The notes below the pieces were generated by a model, which made no database searches, had not been told where the DNA came from, and saw only the letters and a program-made list of their open reading frames with translations. A stretch of 64,000 nt of DNA from Gliomastix tumulicola. Its lineage: Eukaryota; Ascomycota; Sordariomycetes; Hypocreales; Bionectriaceae. The stretch's first letter is position 1. Every line of letters begins with the position of its first letter. The DNA lies in the NCBI GenBank assembly GCA_001599755.1, contig BCHX01000007.1:496001-560000 (forward strand), written 5' to 3'. The position numbers and the translations under genes are program-made. This document shows, one piece after another, positions 35,201 to 45,539 of this stretch.

Positions 35201-36104
35201 CCTTGATTCGGAGTCGGGCTGAATGTTTGGTATGCAAAATCTGGTGTCAGACCAAAGGGAAGGGTCAGGTTGAAGTCTTGAGAAGCTCTCGCGTTGTAGT
35301 ATGCAAGATACGTCTCGTTGGCCAAACTGTCGGCCTGCGGGAACAGATCGGTGACTTGGACCTGTACGGCCTCCTGGCCGAGTACGCGCACCGTGTTGAA
35401 GATACTCGGTGCAAGGACAATCTGTACTTTCAAGAGAACCGACGTGAGTGAGACAAGGAACACTTGGAAGTGTCTCCGCTTGATGGATTGCAGTAGAGCG
35501 ACTGGAAGTAGCATCTGTGTATAATCGAGCGCATATACATCATCACCAACGGGTTGCTCGTCTCTGAGCACCAACAAAGGTGTGAAGCGCATGGCCTGGA
35601 ACTCGACTCGGGCCCAAAGGAGAGATACGGCGGTGAGGACTAGATGAAGTGGTTAGAATGGCGTGATTGAAAGCAGGGCCCTTAGGATCACATACTAGCA
35701 GTCGGACCAAATCTCCACAGGTAGCTGAAGCCTTTGTTGGCCTCAGCAAGACCGTCGTTGCGCTGGGAGCAGACCAATAGGACAATCAAAGTGACGGCGA
35801 ACCCAGAAAAGACACCGAGGAATGTACCAAGAACATGTCTTTGGAGCCAAAAGGGGCACCAGAAACTGGTGGTATGGGCGGCGCTTGCTTTCTCCGTCGT
35901 TGTTGGTTCTTGTTCTTGTGCTTGACCTTCAGCGCCCTCGTCTTGGATGTGTTGGCCTTGTATGTCTCGATCTTGGATGTCTTCGTATCTTAGGGGCTCC
36001 GAAAGATATGGGCCGGTGCTTTCTTGAAGAGATGGACTGGAAATGATTGAATTTGCCATATCCGTGTCATGGCTGATTCGCCTAGACACTTCTTGTGGCT
36101 CCAT
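32227..36104 (-). CDS. large DUF3433-type membrane protein
   Basis: Two exons (36104-35696 and 35639-32227) joined across a 56-nt intron give 1273 residues. The N-terminal 75 residues are polar. A first DUF3433-like unit follows: a helix in LGTFLGVFSGFAVTLIVLL, then LTAVSLLWARVEFQAMRFTP, a membrane pair around MLLPVALLQSIKRRHFQVF, and a large extracellular-type segment rich in N-x-S/T sites. A second unit repeats this pattern: TLLLILVVLYCTSLDAAIRGL, LGLRAMWHAFRSGIAAII, then another long loop and a last helix (TSFILAILSVVVIVNTWAL). The family is widespread in ascomycetes and has no known function. Its place inside the presumed catabolic cluster may be coincidental. Confidence 0.8.
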
Positions 36105-37104
36105 TGCAAAGATGGGTGGATGAAAGACACTATCGAGTTCTGCCTTGACAAGAAGCGGAGAGCAGATGAGAGGCGATACAGCCGATCAAATGGGGATTGA
36201 GATGGAGATAAATAGAAGGGATAGCCTGGGAAAGGAGTATGCTAGATCATCTGTTGCCTTGTTCCACGACACGATCACGGAAGGCAACCAGACGGCGCAA
36301 ATAGATCCGAGCCTCGTTACCACCAGGCAGACTCGTTTCAGTTCGGCGTATTTGGGTGCATTCAATCGCTAACCTGAAACATTCATTGGACCCCAATGCA
36401 ACACGAACACCGCCAGATCGACAATCTCAAGATCGGCAGAGGTAGCTGAATTTGGAGGAGAGACGTGCTCCGGTCAGCATTCAGGGCACAGTAATGTCGC
36501 CAAAGTGTCCTCATCGTCCAAACAATTCACGCCAGCAAAGCCCACGAGCTGTCTTGTATTCGAGTACGGGGCACGCTGTGTTGATTGCGAGATTCAGTGT
36601 TCTGTTACACCTGTGGAGGGCGGCAGTCCTAAGATGATCAGCCAGCGCAGAAAGTCCACCTAGGTCACTGCTTGTAACGGTGCGACATGCAGCGCCACCT
36701 TGGTGCTTGAGACAGACAATTGAAGATTTAGTGAGCATTCAGGCAGAGGCCGTTTGGCGTTGCACCGAGGCGATGCCGACCACGACATGGCCACAACCAA
36801 CCGCGAGGCGCAGCTAAGCGATTGCGCCACCTGTGCTCTGGCCGCCTGATTTGGACCTCCCTCGCCTTGGGGGGCCAGGGGCACATTAGTTCGATCATGG
36901 GAATGCGAATCAGTCTAGCTGTTATACAGGCTTCGGCGTTGCGCTGACCATGGCTCGTCTTGCACAGCATGTACTGGGCACTCTTGGACGTCTCACGGCT
37001 GTGCTCTATGTGAGGTTTGGTTGCATTGTAATGGCTTGTGCTTCTAAAATTAGTTCCGAGAATGTGACGGACACGCCTCCAAGTGTTTTGGCAACGAGCT
37101 TCGT
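36105..37104. other. intergenic region, no gene seen
   Basis: One kilobase between two minus-strand genes. I looked here for the kinase (DUF1537) and class II aldolase domains that follow tandem dehydrogenase domains in some large fungal and plant fusion proteins, and saw none. Confidence 0.5.
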
Positions 37105-39165
37105 TCAGGAGGCGCTCTTATGTACAGAAACCCCTGTGTCCTCTTCCCAAAATCGGACAATCCCGGCATCAGCTTCTCTCGTCCAGCCCCTCGCCGCGCC
37201 ATCCAGGTACAGGGCATGCGAGATGGAAGATATCGGCGTGAAGGCTCTCAGCCGTTTCGCCTCATCCAGGACAATGCCCAAATCCTTGACGAAGATGGCG
37301 AGGGCAGAGTGCGGGGTCCAGTCAGCGTTCAGCATCTGCGGTACTCTGTTCTCAAACATCCAGCTCCAAGCCGAGCTCTGCCGGAAAATGTCAAAGACTT
37401 GCCTCGTGTTGAGGCCCAGATGGGCAGCCAAGGCCATGGCCTCGGCACTCGCGGCGATGTGAACGCCAGCAAGGAGCTGATTCACTAGTTTGACAGATGA
37501 GGCCGCGCCGACACCGCCCTTGACGCGGTATATGTTGGACTCCTTGCCGGACATAGCTAAAAGAGAGCTGTGGGCGGCGTGAAGGCCTGAAGGCGAACCG
37601 GAGCAGATGATCTAGAGTACGTTGTGAGTGTCTTGTCTTCTACAGCTGGTATGCAAGGAGTAGCTTACCGTGAGGTCTCCGTTTGCCGCTCTCGCAACAC
37701 CACCGCTCACTGGAGCATCGACGAGCTTGAGCCCCCTGCCCAAAGCGTCAAGCCTGCGCTCCAAGTCGCGCGAGAAGGACGGCGGGACTGTCGAGCTCAG
37801 GATGATGGCAGCCCCGTAGGGAAGTGCATCAGCAGCACGGCCGGCACCGAAGAGCACATCAGAGACTTGGGCCGCGTTCTGGACGACAATGACGAGCACC
37901 TCAGCATCTTTGGCAGCCTCAGCTGGGGACACAGCTGCCGTCGCTTTGCCAATGCCCTTGTTGTCTGCATGGAAGCTGGCAAATCTCTCAGTGGAAGGAG
38001 GGTATGTGTCGTATCCTTGGACAGCGAATCCCTGCGTCACGATCGAGCGGGCCATGCCCTGGCCCATTGCACCAAGGCCAATGAAACCAACCTTGGAGAC
38101 TTCAGCAGGAGGGGTTAGGGATTCGGGGCCGTCTGCTGAGCTGTCCTCACTCTCGACTGGCGTCGATGTGCCATCCGGAGCTTTCATTGGCTGGAAGAGC
38201 CGTACGAGTTCTGCCTGGCCTTTCGAGCCATATCCTTGGGAGAGGCTAGAAATGCAGGCTTGCTCGGCTGCTGAAGCAAGAGGCAGAGGCACATGAAGTG
38301 TTCTGGCTGTAGAGATGACCAGGCCCTGTTTGATGAAAATTAGCCGTGAGAAGAAGGTCAAGATCACGCCTTGGGGTCCTGACGAACCAAGTCTTCGAGT
38401 AGTGTCTCAAGCGAACCGGAAGTTGACCAGTCCTTGTTCATCATGCTCGGCACGTGGGTTGCGTAGGCCGTGGAACCACCGGCGGCGTTCTTGATGATCT
38501 TGTAGGCCTCCCAGCCGTCGATGCCAGCCTTCTGAGCGAGCCCTGTTGCCTCGGCGGCGGTGACGAGATGCACGCCATAGAGGAGCTGGCTGACCAGTCT
38601 GAGCTTGCTGGCAGACCCCAAGCCTCCGGTGATGGCATGGACGACAGGAGCAATGTCCTTCAGCAGGCTGTCCGACACCGCTAGTGCCTCAGGAGACCCC
38701 GAAGCCCAGATAGTCACGGCATCTGCGTCTTCTGAGGACTTGCCGCCCTTGGATAGATGAAAGTCTACCACTTGGATATCTCCTCTACCCCCATCGACGA
38801 GACTGGCTGACAATGTGTCGTAGAAAGTAGGTGTTACCGGAGCATCGATCAGTAATACTGAGCTTGGCTCCAGTGCTAGATCTCAAAGTTAGTGCGCTGC
38901 ACATATCGCAGTTTCGGTGCCTACACTCACCTTCCAGGATGCCTCCATCCTTACCAAGGAGGCGGTCGACTGACGTGCAATCCTGTCCGGTGATGACAAC
39001 AAACTTGCTCCTCTTCACACGGTCTACCAATGTATTCCTCGGAGACTGATCGTCAGCTTCGGGAGAAAGGTCCAGGCAAAAAACATCCCAAGCTGCCTTC
39101 CCCTGCAACTGGGACAAATAAGCCGCTGAGGAAGCCTCAGGTCCCACGATCGTGACACTCGTCAT
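37105..39165 (-). CDS. tandem 3-hydroxyisobutyrate/threonate-dehydrogenase-like protein, first domain degenerate
   Basis: Four exons on the minus strand (39165-38931, 38875-38388, 38325-37669, 37611-37105) give 628 residues. Residues 318-628 form a complete beta-hydroxyacid dehydrogenase: VGFIGLGAMGQGM (NAD loop, residues 320-332), DAPVSGGVARAANGDL, and GAASSVKLVNQLL with catalytic Lys501. Residues 1-285 are a second copy that has decayed at the same points: GPEASSAAYL replaces the Gly-rich loop, DAPVTP replaces DAPVSGG, and Arg replaces the catalytic Lys (SASKLRLVSQLL). Related domains act on L-threonate or 3-hydroxyisobutyrate. In larger fungal and plant homologues such pairs precede a DUF1537 kinase and an aldolase, absent here. 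I chose 39165 over the in-frame ATG at 39234, which lies only 12 bases from a TATA-like box. Confidence 0.82.
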
Positions 39166-39616
39166 TTTGCAGGCGGCTGTCCACGTTTGCATTGGTCTGG
39201 ATGGACATTGGGGGGCAAATTGGACCGCCAACAACCCCCCGCGGCCTTATAACCCGCCATCTTGTCCCTGATGATATCAGATTGCCGTATCATCCATCAT
39301 ACGGGGCATGCCCAAATTGCTGCTGCTGATGGCGAGGCCGAAGCCACCCTGAGTCGGTCCGAACGACGGCGCCACGCTAGTACGCAAAACCTCACAGCTA
39401 GCCTGCACATGCACGGACTGAAGTCCGGTTCTGGCCCCAAACACGGCGTATATGAATAAACAGGCGCGCCCTCCCCGACGGCGTTTGTCCCGCCCTCGTG
39501 GATTCTTCTCTTTCTCCCCACTCCTTGTGCTTCGAACTGCACGACCGTTATCCTGCGCTCGGTGCTCGTTCCGCTTGGGTGTCTTTTCCAGGTGAAGACC
39601 CCCCCCGGTATGCAGG
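39166..39616. other. divergent promoter region between dehydrogenase and regulator genes
   Basis: About 450 bases between the divergent starts of the tandem dehydrogenase and the Zn2Cys6 regulator. A TTATAA box at 39246-39251 lies about 80 bases before the dehydrogenase start codon. No gene is seen. Confidence 0.5.
39246..39251 (-). promoter_or_regulatory. possible TATA box (TTATAA) of the tandem dehydrogenase gene
   Basis: The palindromic TTATAA lies 81 bases before the ATG at 39165 on the minus strand. The position argues against use of the upstream in-frame ATG at 39234. Confidence 0.4.
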
Positions 39617-41840
39617 ATGAAGAGGGCGCGGATTGACGACGCTGGGGCCGAGACCCTCTCGACGCAGGACCAGTCTCCAGCTGCCCACCAGCCCAAGGTA
39701 TCTAGAAGGATACGAGCGTGTAAGTCATGGACTCCATCCTATGCGAAGATGAGAGACACTGACTGATGGACCGCCCTCTAGGCCAGCGATGTCAGGGCAG
39801 AAAAGTAAAATGCGACATGGGGCCAGGCCAGGCCAAATGCTCCAGCTGCGTCCGCGCCGGGACCGACTGCATCTGGAACAAGAGCCTCCAGTCCCTCCTC
39901 GAGAACGAGAACGAATGGAGACAAGAGATGGAGGCCCAGATGCAGACGCTCCAGTCCACCCTCGCCGACATGCAGCGCAAGCTCAGCGCCATCCAAGGCC
40001 CTGCCGCTGCTCCGTCGCTCCTCCTAGCTGCTGGAGTAACTCCCGATCATCACCTCGGCGGCGGCGGCGGCGGCGGGGACCACAACACTAGTCCGAACCA
40101 GAGCCTGCCCACGCCCAACGTCACGGCCATGACGCGGGAGAACTCCCCGGAGCCATCGATGGAGCCCGGGGAGGCGGGCGGCAGCAACGCCAAGGACGAC
40201 AGGGTCATCGTGGACGCGCCCATGGCGAGTCTCTTCCAGGTCACGCGACTTCGCAACATCCGGAGCGACCCGGGCTCGTCGAGTCTGCAGGCTGCACGTA
40301 GTGGTGCCGCCAGGGGAGCTCATCCTCGGCAGGAGGACTTCATCGACCAGGGGAGGGCCACGCTGGCGGAGGCAGAGGAGCTCTTCTCTACCTTTAGGGG
40401 GACGCTGAATGCGTACCTCTGGGGAGGCGTTGCGTTGGTGCATGACAGTCTCGCCTCGGCTAGGCAGTCGTCGCCGTTGCTTGTGGCGGCCATTCTGTCT
40501 GTGACGGCTCTGCATACCCAGGATCAGGGCCAGAGCTTCGATCGATACTACCCGATTCTGCTGGAGCTTGCTGGCCAGAGTGTGTTTCAGCGGTATCACA
40601 ACCTGGACGATGTAAGAGGTCTCTGCATTGGGGCGTTTTGGCTGTCTGATGTGAGCTGGAAGCTGTCAGGCCTGGCAGTGCGGATTGCTACGGAGCTCAA
40701 TATCCACCAGTCCTGTGCAGCTGCTCTGCGAGACGACCCTGAGGACACGACCATTCACTTCGAAAGAGCGAGGCTGTGGTACGTGTTGTATGTGTGCGAC
40801 CACCACTTCAGCATTGCGTACGGGAGACCCCCTGTCATCAACGAGGACGTGACCATCACGAATCATGAATCGTTTCTGGACTTGCCCGGAGCCACGAGGG
40901 CCGATGTCCGTCTGCACAGCCAAGTGGGGATCTTCATCATTTTGAGCAGGGCAGATCGCACCTTTGGTCCAGACAGGGCAAGACTGGTGGCCAATGACGA
41001 GTTCGAGGCCCTCAGGCGCTATGATGCGGACATTGGCCGATGGAGACGGAGATGGGAGAAGCGGCTAGGTACACCCTCCGGGCACCCGACCTTTGAAGCG
41101 TCCTCCGAGCTAACGACGAGTGCTTAGAACCTGATCCCAATATCTCCAACTATCCTTCCAAGGGAGTCACTCTCCACTACTACTTTGCCCGTCTCCAGCT
41201 CTTCGCCGTCTGTCTCCGCGGTCTGAACCCAGACGTCCACGGCATCATGTCTCCGGAGAGAAAGGAGTTCATTAACACGGCCCTAACAAGCGCCTCCTCT
41301 GCGCTGCGACTCATCCTAGATGACCCGGACATCCGTACGGCCGTGATCGGTGTACCGCTATATCTCCTCACCACCATTGCCTACGCGTCTATCTTCCTGA
41401 TGAAGGTCTGCTCGAAGTGGAAAGCGGCCAACTTCCAGGTCAGCTTCGTGGACGTGGTCACGCTCATCGAGTCGATAGTCTCGCTGCTAAATAGCACGCC
41501 TGACTGTCCGCGGCACGTGAACCACTACATTGCCAAGGGCCTGCATAGCATGCTGGAGAAGTTCAAGAGCGGCGAGACGATGACACAGATGCAGATGCAG
41601 ACATCCATTCATAATCTCGGCCAGACGGGGAGTCGTAGTCAAGATCTACTGGTTCCAGGTGCTGTCTGGAGCCAGGAAAATGCTGTGCAGCAACCAAACG
41701 GTTGGGATGCGGGATACAACTGGATGCCGGGGAGCAGTAGCCCTGGACAAATGATGGACCAGCACTTTGGGTTCGGGGCCGAGTACTACTATCCGCTAGA
41801 CTTGCTGGGTGTTCTAGGTTCCCAGATGCCCGAAGCATAA
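39617..41840 (+). CDS. Zn(II)2Cys6 fungal transcription factor
   Basis: Three exons (39617-39719, 39782-41068, 41128-41840) give 700 residues. The first intron splits the first cysteine codon of the DNA-binding domain. The zinc cluster reads C-x2-C-x6-C-x8-C-x2-C-x6-C (Cys35, 38, 45, 54, 57, 64). A Leu/Gln/Glu-rich coiled coil for dimerisation (about 69-105) and a low-complexity linker follow. The middle part (about 210-520) has the layout of the fungal-specific regulatory domain, with AAILSVTALHTQDQG, IGAFWLSDVSWKLSGLAVRI and LWYVLYVCDHHFSIAYGRPP. It is divergent from the tandem dehydrogenase and co-directional with the Dal5-type permease, so it is the likely pathway regulator of this locus. 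Inducer is unknown. Confidence 0.9.
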
Positions 41841-42239
41841 ATGATAAATGAAGCACATGACTCGTGTATTATACTTGTTGTTCATAAACTCTTCCCCAGG
41901 ACTGACCGCTCCGCTTGACCGCTCCTGGAGTGTGGACATGAACTAGACGCAGCGAATCGGGGAGATGGCCGAAGCACCAACGCGGCCATCACCTCCCCGA
42001 ATCCCCACACTCCCGCTTCAGTTTTCTCTAGTTGAACGATTCGAGTGGCGGGGCCCCAGAGCAGAGATCCTCATTTTGGGGTCTAGACTTGGTCGTTGGC
42101 TTGTTTCTGCGGAGAGTAGGAGGACGGTCGTTCGACTACAAAAGGCGACGACGACCGACTGCTCTTCTCCCCGCAAACTCTTCACCCGCATCTGTCTTTA
42201 CTCTATCAAAGGCAGAAGTCCAGCAAGCCAACAGCCATC
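41841..42239. other. intergenic region and permease promoter
   Basis: About 400 bases between the regulator stop and the Dal5-type permease start. No gene is seen. Confidence 0.4.
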
Positions 42240-43755
42240 ATGTCCCACGACAAGGAGACGGTCGAGATGAGGGAGAAGGAGGCGCCCGAGAATCAGAGCA
42301 TCTCGCCCGAGGTCGCAGAGGCCCTGCGCAACTATGTCCCCGGGACGCCAGAGGAGAAGAACCTGGTGCGCAAGATCGACTTGTTCCTCATGCCCATGAT
42401 CTGGGTCATGTACATCCTCAACTACATCGACCGGATGAACATCGTAAGATCCGATCCTGCGCTATCCGTGGCGGATGGAACATATCTGACTGACATATCT
42501 CCAGGGCAATGCCAAAATCGCAGGCATGGGAGACGACCTCTCCCTCACCGACGACAAATACGCCTGGGTCCTGTCCATCTTCTTCTTCGGCTACCTCATC
42601 TGCGAAGTCCCCTCCAACATGATCCTGACCCGCAGCCGGCCCTCCGTCTTCCTCCCCGGCATCATGCTCATCTGGGGCGCCCTCTGCGCCCTCATGGCCA
42701 TCTCGAACTCGTACGGGGCCCTGCTCGCCTTCCGCTTCATCCTGGGCTGCATCGAGGCCGGCTTCTTCCCCGGCGTGCTGTACGTGCTGAGCTGCTGGTA
42801 CACGAGGGCGGAGCTCGGCAAGCGTTTCGCCATCTTCTACACGGCTGCGGTGCTGTCGGGGGCGTTTGGCGGTCTCTTTGCGGGTGCCATCACGTCGGGC
42901 CTGGACGGTGCGCATGGGATCGCGGGATGGCGGTGGCTGTTCATCGTGGAGGGAGTGGCCACGGTCGGTGTCTCCGGTGTCGCGTTCCTGGTGCTGTTGG
43001 ACTACCCCAGCACGTCGAAGCGTCTTTCCGAGGAGGAGAGGCAGCTGGCTTCGATCCGGATCATCGCGGATGGTATTGCTACTGGTGGACAGAGCGGCGC
43101 CCGTCTCACGCACTGGCAGGCATTCGTCGCCTCTGTCTCCGACCCGCGGACGTATCTCTTCCTCGTGCTCTTCATGCTCGACGTCGGCGCAGGAACCATC
43201 TCCTACTTCATCCCAACCATCACCGTCACTCTCGGCTACGACAAGACGACCGCGCAGTACATGACGGTCCCCATCTACGCCGTCGCTGCCACGGTCCTCA
43301 ACATCGTCGCGTGGTCGTCTGACCGTCACCTGGAGAGACGCTGGCACATCACCGCGCCGCTAGCCCTAGGCTGTGCCTGCAGCATCGTGTGCGCAGTGGT
43401 CAAGACGGCGGTCGTCCGGTACGTCATGGTCTGCTTCATCGCAGCGGGCATCTGGTCCGCGCTGCCTCTGATCCTGTCCTGGACGAGCGGCACCATCAGC
43501 CTCCCGCCCGAGAAGCGGGCTGTCGTGCTCGCGCTGGTCAACGCGTTTGGCAACTTCTCGAGCGTGTACGGGAGCAGGATCTGGCCCACGTGGGATTCGC
43601 CCGAGTATCACGTCGGGTTTGGCGTGACGGCGGGCTTCCTCGGCGTGGGAATGGTGCTGGCGGCGATGATTCCTGTTATTTGCAATATGCTGCCGCAGTC
43701 GCAGGAGGAGGCTGCCAGATCAGCGGCTGCTGAGGTCGGAGACCGGGAGCAGTAG
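42240..43755 (+). CDS. MFS permease, Dal5/anion:cation symporter type
   Basis: Two exons (42240-42443 and 42505-43755), phase 0, give 484 residues. Typical blocks are VRKIDLFLMPMIWVMYILNY and IDRMNIGNAKIAGM across the splice join, then YAWVLSIFFFGYLICEVPSN, FRFILGCIEAGFFPGVLYVL, SCWYTRAELGKRFAIFY and GWRWLFIVEG. Twelve helices are expected. The family takes up allantoate, nicotinate, biotin, pantothenate and other organic acids with protons. It is the second permease of this locus and lies directly after the regulator gene. The gene looks intact; length matches the family. Confidence 0.9.
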
Positions 43756-43880
43756 ATGCGCGCGCTGGAGGAACGACTGGGTGGTATAAGCGTATAATTA
43801 ATCATATTGGATCACTGATATATAATTTGAGAATGTTCTCGTTGTATCACAGCAAGAGAGGAATTTCGAGGGCTGGCTGC

Positions 43881-45539
43881 TCACACCATCATGTCCGGCG
43901 CCTTCCTCACCCAGTAATCGCATCTTGTCCTCAGCCCATCGCCAATATCGACCATTTCAGTCTTGCCCGCCGTCCCGAGCACCATCCTATCCTGCTTGAA
44001 TCCCCCCCAAGTCTCCCACTTTGCCGTCCCCTCTTCCCTGTACTTGTTCGGGTCCAGCGTCCGCATGAAGCTCGTCCAGTACCCTTGAATTACCGGCGTC
44101 GCCCGCTCGTTGAGTTCACCCGGCGCGAGGCTCTCGGGCGCTCCGTCGGAGAACTCATATCCAAGCAGGGCATCGAGATCTGCCGTGTGGGGGACGCCCA
44201 TGCCGGCAGCAATCTGGTCCGGGTCCTCGACGTTGTACTGGTAGGCGTACGTCGTCAGATTCGAGGCCGCGAGGATGGCGTTGGCGTGCAGCGAGGGACA
44301 CATGTAGCGCACTTCTTGGTACATGTTGCTCGCTTGGCGCCAGTAGCACCCCAGCTGCGGACATGTGTCGTTCGGGTTCGGGTACAGCTCGTCGATCTCG
44401 CCGAGATCTGCCGGCGACAGCGTCGTGTACTGGTCGAGGAGGAACGAGTTGCTGGCAGCGAGGGTAGACGCATTCTTCGGAGCGAACTGCGTGCCACCGT
44501 TGGTGTCGTCGCCGAAGATGGTCGGCACGCGGACGAACTTGCCCTCCCTGAACGCGCGATACGAGTAGTCGGTGATGAAGTCGAAGTCCAGCACGGGCAG
44601 CCACTGATACAAGGGAGGTTTCGCGCCGCCAGGCAGCGGGATGTTGAAGTTCTGCGTCTGCACCTCCTCGGCCGTCTTGTTCCGCAGACAGGCGAGACTG
44701 TCCTTCACAGCACAGTCAAGACGCGTGGCGAACTGGTTGTACTGGTACTGCGCCTGCTTGACGGTGAGCGTCTGCGCAAACGACGGCGACGAAGCGATGG
44801 CACCGCGGAACAGGCCCTTGTCTGTGCCGTTCTCCGCCAGCAGATGCATCACGACGCTCGCACCACCAGCGCTCGTCCCGCCGACGACGACGCGCTTCGG
44901 ATCACCGCCGAACGAGGCAATGTTCTTCTGCACCCACTCCATGGCCTTGCGCTGGTCCCGGAGGCCGTTGTTCGCCGTGACGAGGTCGCCATTGGTGAGG
45001 AAGCCGTAGGGACCGACGCGATAGTTCATGCCGACGACGACGAGGTCCTTGTCCGCGGCGAGGATGATGCCCGAGGCGTTGATGTTGGCGTTGGAGTTGG
45101 TGTTGAAGCCGCCGCCTTGGATGTAGACGAAGACGGGGAGCTTGGAGTCGGGCTTTGCGTCTGTGGGCGCCATGACGTTGATGAAGAGGCAGTCTTCTGA
45201 GGTCCGGTTGTCCGTTGGGCTCCTGTTGGTGCCAAGGCATGCCTTGCCGGGCTGTACAGAAGGTAAGACGACGTGATGAGTAGTGGGAGGAGTGCAGAGA
45301 CGTACAGTGTGAGCCGGCTGGGGCTCATCGTAGCTTGGGGGGTCGGAGGGCGCCTTGAATCTCAGATCGCCCACCGGAGGAGCGGCGTACCGCATGCCCA
45401 TCCATTGAGTGATGCCATTGGAGAGTGCGGTGCCGACATACGACACGGAGCCAAGGTCGACCTGCTCAGGTACCGCTGCTACGAGCGAGGCGAGGAAGAG
45501 AAGACGACACAGGTAAGACATGAGGGTCAACGAAAACAT
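43881..45539 (-). CDS. secreted type-B carboxylesterase/lipase
   Basis: Two exons (45539-45306 and 45251-43881) around a 54-nt intron give 534 residues. A signal peptide (YLCRLLFLASLVAAVP) starts from the ATG at 45539 or at 45521. Family blocks are WMGMRYAAPPVGDLRF, SEDCLFINVMAP, FVYIQGGGF (oxyanion hole) and VGGTSAGGAS with nucleophile Ser205. A His in GVPHTADL fits the third triad residue. The acid position, normally Glu in a D-x-N-E-G-like motif, reads GDDTNGGTQF with Gly330. The intron is a multiple of three and lacks a stop, so an unspliced form would give 552 residues. Substrate is unknown; a plant-ester or aromatic-ester hydrolase feeding the adjacent permease is possible. Confidence 0.87.
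   Translation of the reverse strand: MFSLTLMSYLCRLLFLASLVAAVPEQVDLGSVSYVGTALSNGITQWMGMRYAAPPVGDLRFKAPSDPPSYDEPQPAHTVRLCTPPTTHHVVLPSVQPGKACLGTNRSPTDNRTSEDCLFINVMAPTDAKPDSKLPVFVYIQGGGFNTNSNANINASGIILAADKDLVVVGMNYRVGPYGFLTNGDLVTANNGLRDQRKAMEWVQKNIASFGGDPKRVVVGGTSAGGASVVMHLLAENGTDKGLFRGAIASSPSFAQTLTVKQAQYQYNQFATRLDCAVKDSLACLRNKTAEEVQTQNFNIPLPGGAKPPLYQWLPVLDFDFITDYSYRAFREGKFVRVPTIFGDDTNGGTQFAPKNASTLAASNSFLLDQYTTLSPADLGEIDELYPNPNDTCPQLGCYWRQASNMYQEVRYMCPSLHANAILAASNLTTYAYQYNVEDPDQIAAGMGVPHTADLDALLGYEFSDGAPESLAPGELNERATPVIQGYWTSFMRTLDPNKYREEGTAKWETWGGFKQDRMVLGTAGKTEMVDIGDGLRTRCDYWVRKAPDMMV

Noticed and set aside
36105..37104. Kinase or aldolase domains completing a larger fusion with the tandem dehydrogenase
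   Set aside because: I found no frame resembling DUF1537 or class II aldolase in this interval on the minus strand.
39166..39234. N-terminal extension of the tandem dehydrogenase from the ATG at 39234
   Set aside because: The TATA-like box at 39246-39251 leaves almost no room for a transcript start before that ATG.
40024..40599. 191-codon minus-strand open frame opposite the regulator
   Set aside because: Lies within a continuous coding exon of the Zn2Cys6 protein and shows no motif.
42418..43347. 309-codon minus-strand open frame opposite the Dal5-type permease
   Set aside because: Antisense shadow of the permease exon; highly charged with no recognisable domain.
43827..45200. 457-codon plus-strand open frame opposite the carboxylesterase
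   Set aside because: It mirrors the esterase coding strand, has no motif, and ends up rich in Arg/Val/Asp as expected for a shadow of GC-rich codons.
27390..45539. Secondary-metabolite cluster
   Set aside because: No polyketide synthase, non-ribosomal peptide synthetase, terpene cyclase, DMATS or P450 gene is present; catabolic enzymes and permeases fit better.
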